Under the pieces are notes generated by a model. The model was not told the origin of the DNA and made no database searches. It saw only the letters and a program-made list of their open reading frames with translations. From positions 114,501 to 178,500 of the forward strand of contig NZ_JFZT01000039.1 in the NCBI RefSeq assembly GCF_000632495.1: a DNA stretch of 64,000 nucleotides. The letters are read 5' to 3'. The DNA comes from Candidatus Acidianus copahuensis (lineage in GTDB: Archaea > Thermoproteota > Thermoprotei_A > Sulfolobales > Sulfolobaceae). Below, one piece after another: positions 59,233-64,000 of the stretch. How positions within the stretch are numbered: position 1 is the first letter of the stretch; every line of letters begins with the position of its first letter. The translations under genes were made by a program, and so were the position numbers.

Positions 59233-59865
59233 TCATATTAAGTTTATATTATTTTTAGATGAAACATCAAGTATTCTGAACACGTAATTTATCATAGCCC
59301 TATTATTCTTAAATATACCTCTAGTAGCTAAGGAAACTAATTTTGCCTCTTTATCCTTTACTCCTCTAACGTAAGCACAAGTATGTATACCGTTACCTAT
59401 TACCATAACTCCTTTAGGATTTATTTCGCTTGACATTATTGCATCAGCAATTTGCGAGACCAACCTCTCTTGAATTTGAGGTCTAGCTGAGTAATAGTTA
59501 ACTATCCTTATTATTTTACTGAAACCGGCCACTTTACCCTCATCATTCACAACATATGCAACGTGTATCTTGCCAAAAAATGGGAGCAAATGATGTTCGC
59601 ATAACGATGAAAATTGTATATCTCTTATTACTACTATTGAACCGTTTTGTTCAATCTGAGCGTTAACATCATTGGAGCTAAATACCTTAATATGAGGTGG
59701 AGATGCTCTCAATCCAGAAGTCATTTCTATAAGTGCTCTAGCTACTCTTTCTGGAGTTTCCTTTAGTCCTTCTCTTTCTGTATCTTCACCCAATAGAGAT
59801 AAGATCTCCTTAACTCTCTTAGCAATCTCTGAAACAACGTTTTCCTGGTTTATTGATGTTTCCAT
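59233..59865 (-). CDS. folE: GTP cyclohydrolase I, FolE type
   Basis: Converts GTP to dihydroneopterin triphosphate, for pterin or 7-deazaguanine pathways. About 210 residues. Zinc ligands: SSLCEHHLLPF (C, H) and GIHTCAYVRGV (second C). The catalytic ARPQIQERLVSQIADAI is present. ATG 59865 is chosen; GTG 59886 is alternative, as TATA-like elements suit both. The type IA enzyme is less usual in Archaea, many of which use MptA, so its pathway could be archaeosine/queuosine rather than pterin. Confidence 0.93.
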   Translation of the reverse strand: METSINQENVVSEIAKRVKEILSLLGEDTEREGLKETPERVARALIEMTSGLRASPPHIKVFSSNDVNAQIEQNGSIVVIRDIQFSSLCEHHLLPFFGKIHVAYVVNDEGKVAGFSKIIRIVNYYSARPQIQERLVSQIADAIMSSEINPKGVMVIGNGIHTCAYVRGVKDKEAKLVSLATRGIFKNNRAMINYVFRILDVSSKNNINLI

Positions 59866-60118
59866 AACAATGTATAGTGGATTCACTTAATATAAAAAAT
59901 ATTTTTATATAAAGTCTAACATTTGGACACTAAGCTAATTTACACGTTAGAAGAACGAGATTTTTTGCATTAACATTTTAAGTTAGAAAGTTTCTATAAC
60001 TATGACCTTAATTTTAATTATTATTTAATAGATCAAGTGATATCGACCGTAAACAATGAAAAATTATAACTTTATCGTTTAAAGAAAAAAATGGAAAATT
60101 ATAGATAAGGAAAGTAGA

Positions 60119-61180
60119 TTAGAGAAGCTTATATATAGTTTCTATAACTATGGGCTTTCCTTCTGTTACTATCATGGTATCTTCTATCCTTACGCCATGC
60201 TTGCCACCAATATATATTCCAGGTTCTACAGTTATTACCATATTTTTTTCTAAAATGGCATTAGAATTAAACGATACTGGCGGATATTCATGAACCTCAA
60301 TCCCTACTCCATGTCCAGTAGAGTGAACGAAATACCTACCATAACCAGCTTTCTCTATAACCTTTCTAGCAATTTTATCTATCTCAGAGGCTTGGATTCC
60401 TGCGACGACTGCATCTATCGCCTCCAACTGAGCCTCTAAGACTACTTCATAGATCTTTCTTACCTCATCCCTTTTTTCTGTTAAAAATGTCCTAGTGCTA
60501 TCAAAGCAATAACCATTATATTTTGCTCCAATATCAACGACTACTGGATCTCCTCTAGCAACTTTATAGTCTGTAGGAACATGGTGTGGCTTAGAAGAGT
60601 TAGGCCCAGCTGCAACTATTGACGGAAAAGCATAGTCTTCTGCTCCGCTAATTTTCATTGTATAATCTATAATTCCTGACAAGAATTTCTCAGAAAATTC
60701 AACTCCTTCGGATAACCTCTCTGATACTACTTTCATAGCTTCTGCCGTTATATCTCCAGATCTCTTAATGAATTCTAGTTCATCCTCATCTTTTACTGCT
60801 CTAATTTTTAATATGTTTTCGGAAATATCCTGTACGGGAAACTTAGACTCTATAGCTTTGTAGAAGGGTATTGAGGACCAGTTAGCGTCTAATGATACTT
60901 TGCTAGCATTCCTTATCTTATCTAATATTATAGAAACTAAAGAGGATTGTATAAAGTTATCAGAAATTTTAATAGGAAAGTATATTTCTGTATCAATTCC
61001 CTTTATTAATGATGCTCTATTTTCCTCTAGTGCAGGAACAATTAAAGTTGGTATACCATCACAGTAAATTAATGAGCCTACCCCATCATATCCTAGAAAG
61101 TAAAAAAGATTGGACTCTCCAGAAATAACTATGCAAGAATTAAGTTCCTCCGAGAGCTTCTTGAGCTTTTCCAGTCTCAT
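60119..61180 (-). CDS. pepQ: Xaa-Pro dipeptidase/aminopeptidase (M24)
   Basis: Cleaves X-Pro bonds using two metal ions. 353 residues with an N-terminal creatinase-like domain (1-125) and a pita-bread domain. Metal ligands are at VVDIGAKYNGYCFDSTRTF (two Asp), STGHGVGIEVHEYPPV (His), VITVEPGIYIGG (Glu) and RIEDTMIV (Glu). The ATG at 61180 lies 41 nt inside the 3' end of moaA, a long overlap that is nevertheless supported by the N-terminal MRLEKLKKL. Confidence 0.92.
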   Translation of the reverse strand: MRLEKLKKLSEELNSCIVISGESNLFYFLGYDGVGSLIYCDGIPTLIVPALEENRASLIKGIDTEIYFPIKISDNFIQSSLVSIILDKIRNASKVSLDANWSSIPFYKAIESKFPVQDISENILKIRAVKDEDELEFIKRSGDITAEAMKVVSERLSEGVEFSEKFLSGIIDYTMKISGAEDYAFPSIVAAGPNSSKPHHVPTDYKVARGDPVVVDIGAKYNGYCFDSTRTFLTEKRDEVRKIYEVVLEAQLEAIDAVVAGIQASEIDKIARKVIEKAGYGRYFVHSTGHGVGIEVHEYPPVSFNSNAILEKNMVITVEPGIYIGGKHGVRIEDTMIVTEGKPIVIETIYKLL

Positions 61181-62102
61181 ATCTGTATTTAAAGTTTGGC
61201 TCTCTTATAGACATTCCTATCCTAAATGCCTCTCTAATTAGCTCAGTCTTATCCTGCAGGCTTAAGTTTGCCTTAAAAATATCGCTAATATCTATTACTT
61301 TATCTTCACGATATAGACACGTCTTTAATTTTCCATCCACTGTTAGTCTTATTCTATTACATCCGCTGCAAAATAATGGATTTGCAAAAGGCTTAACTAC
61401 CTCTATCTCTAAGCCTGAAGAAAGATAATATCTAGGTCTCAAATGCTTATTCCTGACACTTTTCTTTACGCTCATCTCACTTATTTTGTTTTCGATTTCG
61501 CTTAACCTTTCGTGATATTTAAAAGCGTTTTTACCCAAACCGACTGGATGCATTTCTATGAGGTGTAATGCGTTAACACCAACTTCCTCAGCAAATCTAA
61601 TTATATCAAACACTTCGTCCTCGTTTTTCCTAGTCACAACAAAGTTCAATTTTACTGGTGTTAGTTCAACTTTTACTGCCTCTTTTATACCTTCAATTAC
61701 CTTGTCTAATCCATCAACACCGGTTATTTCTTTGAATCTTTCCCTCCTAAGAGAATGAAGGCTTATATTTACTCTATCCAGTCCAGCTTCCTTTAATTTA
61801 GATGCTATATGATATAGCATAAAACCATTAGTAGTCATAGAAACTTCCAAACCTATATCTTTTAGACTAGAGATAATTGTAGCTAAATCTCTCCTCAAAG
61901 TTGGTTCTCCACCAGTTAGCTTAGCATACTTAACTCCGAACTCTTTTGCTACGTTTGATACCAAAGCTATATCTTGGCTTGATAATCCATTTATATAGTT
62001 CTCGCCTTCTCCCTCCATATGGCAAAAGAAGCAAGAAAAGTTACATGCATGAGTAAGCGTTATTCTTATATCCTCTAACTCTCTACCATATCTATCCTTC
62101 AT
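61140..62102 (-). CDS. moaA: GTP 3',8-cyclase MoaA
   Basis: Radical SAM enzyme that starts molybdenum/tungsten cofactor synthesis. 320 residues from ATG 62102. The first cluster is LTHACNFSCFFCHMEGEG and the second FCSGCNRIRLTVDGKLKTCLY, with the conserved C-terminal glycine pair in ALGGT. The ATG at 62102 has TTTATTAG (minus strand, plus 62125-62132) 26 bp upstream, predicting a leaderless mRNA; earlier in-frame Met codons (62183) lie past the divergent promoter. pepQ overlaps its 3' end by 41 nt. Confidence 0.93.
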   Translation of the reverse strand: MKDRYGRELEDIRITLTHACNFSCFFCHMEGEGENYINGLSSQDIALVSNVAKEFGVKYAKLTGGEPTLRRDLATIISSLKDIGLEVSMTTNGFMLYHIASKLKEAGLDRVNISLHSLRRERFKEITGVDGLDKVIEGIKEAVKVELTPVKLNFVVTRKNEDEVFDIIRFAEEVGVNALHLIEMHPVGLGKNAFKYHERLSEIENKISEMSVKKSVRNKHLRPRYYLSSGLEIEVVKPFANPLFCSGCNRIRLTVDGKLKTCLYREDKVIDISDIFKANLSLQDKTELIREAFRIGMSIREPNFKYRYETGKAQEALGGT

Positions 62103-62105
62103 TAC

Positions 62106-62132
62106 TTTTAAATTGTACCTAGCCCTAATAAA
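62106..62132. promoter_or_regulatory. Crossed divergent promoters of moaA and the zinc-ribbon gene
   Basis: TTTTAAATT (62106-62114) lies 26 bp before the plus-strand ATG 62137. TTTATTAG on the minus strand (62132-62125) lies 26 bp before the minus-strand ATG 62102. The two TATA elements thus sit across each other within 35 bp, so two initiation complexes could not bind at once. Confidence 0.55.
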
Positions 62133-62136
62133 TGCA

Positions 62137-62325
62137 ATGAAAGAACTTCTTTGTCCAAAATGCGGAGTTAAAATGGAATTCATGGCTGAAGCAGAAACAG
62201 GTAATGATGGAAAAACGATAAAGTACTTTTATAGATGCCCGGCCTGTGGAACTAAAATTATAGGATCTACAATAGAAATAAAGAAAGGAGAAAACAGCTC
62301 TGTACTAATTAAAGTTATGAATTAG
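62137..62325 (+). CDS. Small zinc-ribbon protein, 62 residues
   Basis: CPKCGVKMEFM (about 6-16) and CPACGTKIIG (about 34-43) with beta-rich sequence between: a single zinc ribbon. The C-terminus is strand-like (SVLIKVMN). Family not identified; related ribbons occur in transcription factors and ribosome-associated proteins. ATG 62137 is fixed by a TATA element 26 bp upstream. The 3' end overlaps the convergent kinase gene by 21 nt. Confidence 0.65.
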   Translation: MKELLCPKCGVKMEFMAEAETGNDGKTIKYFYRCPACGTKIIGSTIEIKKGENSSVLIKVMN

Positions 62326-62976
62326 TTTTTTTAAGTTATTCAAATGAAAAGCTGGAAAAAAGGATAGTAAATTTAAATTTCTAAGACTTATAATATTCTT
62401 TGTTATCTCACTAGAAGGGCCATATCCTCTTAAAAAGCTAAGCATCATCTCATCAAATCCCTTAAGATCGTTCATATATTTATATGCAAGAAAAAGGCTA
62501 AAAACTAGAATGTCCCAAGATTTATACTCAACGTTATTACTTTTAATAGCTTGCTCCGCATCTATTACAGATGTTTTTTCATTGGATAGTAAAAAATTCT
62601 CAAGCTTTGTATCTCCCATAACAAACTCGTTATCATGAATAGCTCTCAGGCCATATCCTATACCATAAAAGTCATCTGTTGTAGAAGGTTCTCTACCTTC
62701 AGAGAACTCCCTAATTATGCAATTAGTATAATAATCAATATCAATTAATTTTGGAACAGTTATCTTTTTCCATGGAAAAGTTAGGAAATCTACTTCTCTT
62801 CTCATCCTTAGCAGAGGATCTGCGGAATATGGATAAGACCTACTAAATAAAGACGAAATGAAGTACCACTTTATTCCAGCGTTTGCGCTATAGCATTTAA
62901 GTACGTATTTGCTATCTCCAATTTTGACTATTTTACTTTGCCAATAAAAGGATTTTATAATATCTTCTAGTTTCAT
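62305..62976 (-). CDS. Small kinase-like protein (RIO/LPS-kinase fold)
   Basis: 223 residues. A nucleotide-binding lysine is likely in SKYVLKCYSANAG, and the catalytic loop is GDTKLENFLLSN, in which D and N resemble the HxDxxxxN loop of protein and small-molecule kinases. VIDAEQAI may replace the DFG metal site. The C-terminal helices follow. It is translated from ATG 62976, overlapping the cysteine-synthase-like gene stop by 4 nt. The substrate is unknown: serine for phosphoserine-dependent cysteine synthesis is a speculative possibility from this linkage, a protein or lipid head group the other. Confidence 0.65.
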   Translation of the reverse strand: MKLEDIIKSFYWQSKIVKIGDSKYVLKCYSANAGIKWYFISSLFSRSYPYSADPLLRMRREVDFLTFPWKKITVPKLIDIDYYTNCIIREFSEGREPSTTDDFYGIGYGLRAIHDNEFVMGDTKLENFLLSNEKTSVIDAEQAIKSNNVEYKSWDILVFSLFLAYKYMNDLKGFDEMMLSFLRGYGPSSEITKNIISLRNLNLLSFFPAFHLNNLKKLIHNFN

Positions 62977-63863
62977 TTTTCGTTCACTAGACCATCAACT
63001 ATATATTTGAATCCATCATCTGGAAATACTAGGACTGTTGTTTTATCGTCTAAAAATTTTTTATACGCAGCTACTGTAGCACCAGAACTTATTCCTATAA
63101 TTATTCCACTAGTCCTCGCAATAGCAATTACTCCATCCATTGCCTCTCTCGTAGTGATATCAATCATAATGTCTATTTCAGCATGAGAGATAAGACCTTT
63201 TCCATCTTGCCTCTTAATTCCTGGTATTCTCTCGCCTTCTGCTGGCTGTACGCCTACTATTTCTACCTTATTCCCATATTTTTCCTTAAAGAACTTGGAT
63301 ATTCCAGCTAAGTGACCACCTGTTCCTGCTGTGGCAATTATCCTTTCAGGAATTTTTCCTAGTGAATTTATTTGATCATCTATTTCCTTTGCTGTAGTAT
63401 AATAATGAGCCATATAATTGAGTTCGTTGTTAAACTGATCTGGATGATAAGCTCCTGAATTCTTAGAGTACATTTTTACTAGAGGTACTAGTTCTGAAGT
63501 GCTTCCTCCCATTTCTACAACGTTAGTTCCAAGAATTCTCATTGCTGCCTTAAAGGTTAGAGGTGCACTAGATGGTATGAAAATAGATGCCTTCTTTTCA
63601 AAAATTGATGAAAAACTTGAGAGAGCTATTCCAAGGTTTCCAGAAGTGGCTTCTACAATTTCCTTTGAATCAGACTTTAAGGCTTCTCTGAACAGAAACC
63701 AAGCAGTTCTATCCTTTATGCTTCTGCTAAATGGATTAAAGAATTCTAGTTTTCCCCATACGTCTTTACCTATTTTTAATCTTAATATAGGAGTTGGCCA
63801 CATATCCTCTAGTAGGGATATTGGATCTTCGAATACGTGAAGATCTCTTGACACAATACGCAT
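62973..63863 (-). CDS. Cysteine synthase-family PLP enzyme
   Basis: Fold-type II beta-replacement enzyme of 296 residues. The PLP lysine is in RSIKDRTAWF; EATSGNLGIALSS is the TSGN substrate loop; ATAGTGGHLAGISKFF binds the phosphate; GISSGATVAA is the final serine of the cofactor pyridine. Relatives use O-acetylserine, O-phosphoserine or homoserine esters with sulfide. The downstream kinase overlaps by 4 nt, and serA with its aminotransferase elsewhere in the window would provide phosphoserine. Exact donor not determinable. Confidence 0.85.
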   Translation of the reverse strand: MRIVSRDLHVFEDPISLLEDMWPTPILRLKIGKDVWGKLEFFNPFSRSIKDRTAWFLFREALKSDSKEIVEATSGNLGIALSSFSSIFEKKASIFIPSSAPLTFKAAMRILGTNVVEMGGSTSELVPLVKMYSKNSGAYHPDQFNNELNYMAHYYTTAKEIDDQINSLGKIPERIIATAGTGGHLAGISKFFKEKYGNKVEIVGVQPAEGERIPGIKRQDGKGLISHAEIDIMIDITTREAMDGVIAIARTSGIIIGISSGATVAAYKKFLDDKTTVLVFPDDGFKYIVDGLVNEK

Positions 63864-63943
63864 CTACCTTGTAGTACTATGAAATAGAATATAAAAGAGT
63901 AAGCTTTAGTTAGCCACTTACTTAACTTAAATTTAATACAGAA

Positions 63944-64000
63944 TCAATACCTCAGCAGTTTTAATCTTATTTTTATCTTATCTCCATCTCTAAAATAACC
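63944..64000 (-). CDS. Possible C-terminal fragment of a gene beyond the window
   Basis: A minus-strand frame enters from the edge and stops at TGA (63946-63944) after 18 codons, YFRDGDKIKIRLKLLRY. It reads like a protein end, but the piece is too short to identify, and may be chance. Confidence 0.3.
   Translation of the reverse strand, partial: GYFRDGDKIKIRLKLLRY

Overview
The window is about 36% G+C chromosomal DNA of a thermoacidophilic crenarchaeon of the order Sulfolobales. The basis is the cdvA-cdvB-cdvC ESCRT division operon beside enolase and a type IA topoisomerase, a second ESCRT-III gene (cdvB2-like) beside ppsA, a trpBADFEGC operon, many leaderless genes with a TATA box about 26 bp upstream, tRNA genes with short introns after position 37, and box C/D guide RNAs. 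The genus cannot be fixed from sequence alone; gene order looks like that of Sulfolobus and its relatives.

Layout. 1-3035: threonine/lysine-branch operon on the minus strand (thrC, lysC, asd; asd runs off the edge). 3131-9656: UbiD-type decarboxylase, cdvB2-like ESCRT-III, PEP synthase, a zinc-knuckle protein, inositol-phosphate synthase, a C/D sRNA and acylphosphatase. 9704-17115: trp operon followed by an aspartate-type aminotransferase. 17143-23141: ValRS, a geranylgeranyl-reductase-family flavoprotein, small hypothetical proteins and 8-oxoguanine glycosylase. 23177-27804: a Ser-rich 41-codon upstream ORF, serA, a class V aminotransferase, rpoK and topA. 27831-30453: cdvC, cdvB and cdvA, bracketed by two C/D sRNA candidates. 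30620-38635: small membrane proteins, enolase, a zinc ribbon, signal peptidase, the glycine cleavage system (gcvPB, gcvPA, gcvT, gcvH), a PAC2 protein and an HSP20-like protein. 38715-43353: AbrB-PhoU regulator, sufC-sufB-sufD and a tiny ribbon-helix-helix gene with a palindromic operator. 43394-48579: accessory-looking stretch with three tRNAs, decayed coding fragments, TatD, cobalamin adenosyltransferase, an ornithine-cyclodeaminase family enzyme and a 5'-truncated TnpB relic that keeps its structured right end. 48580-64000: housekeeping and cofactor genes (XerA-type recombinase, radical SAM, NSUN methyltransferase, beta-RFAP synthase, acyl-adenylating enzyme, thioredoxin, glnA, folE, pepQ, moaA, cysteine-synthase family with a small kinase).

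How the genes work together. One-carbon and amino-acid metabolism dominates. SerA and the class V aminotransferase could make phosphoserine, the cysteine-synthase homologue could use an activated serine, the glycine cleavage proteins handle one-carbon units, and the trp operon consumes serine at its last step. The most unusual signal is the leaderless reading frame 5' of serA: 10 of its last 24 codons are serine, which suggests a serine-sensing leader peptide of a kind I do not know from archaea. Other second-look items are three box C/D RNA candidates (two abutting the cdv operon), a perfect hairpin enclosing the topA start codon, a likely ATT start for PEP synthase, and the TnpB relic with its guide-RNA-like end.
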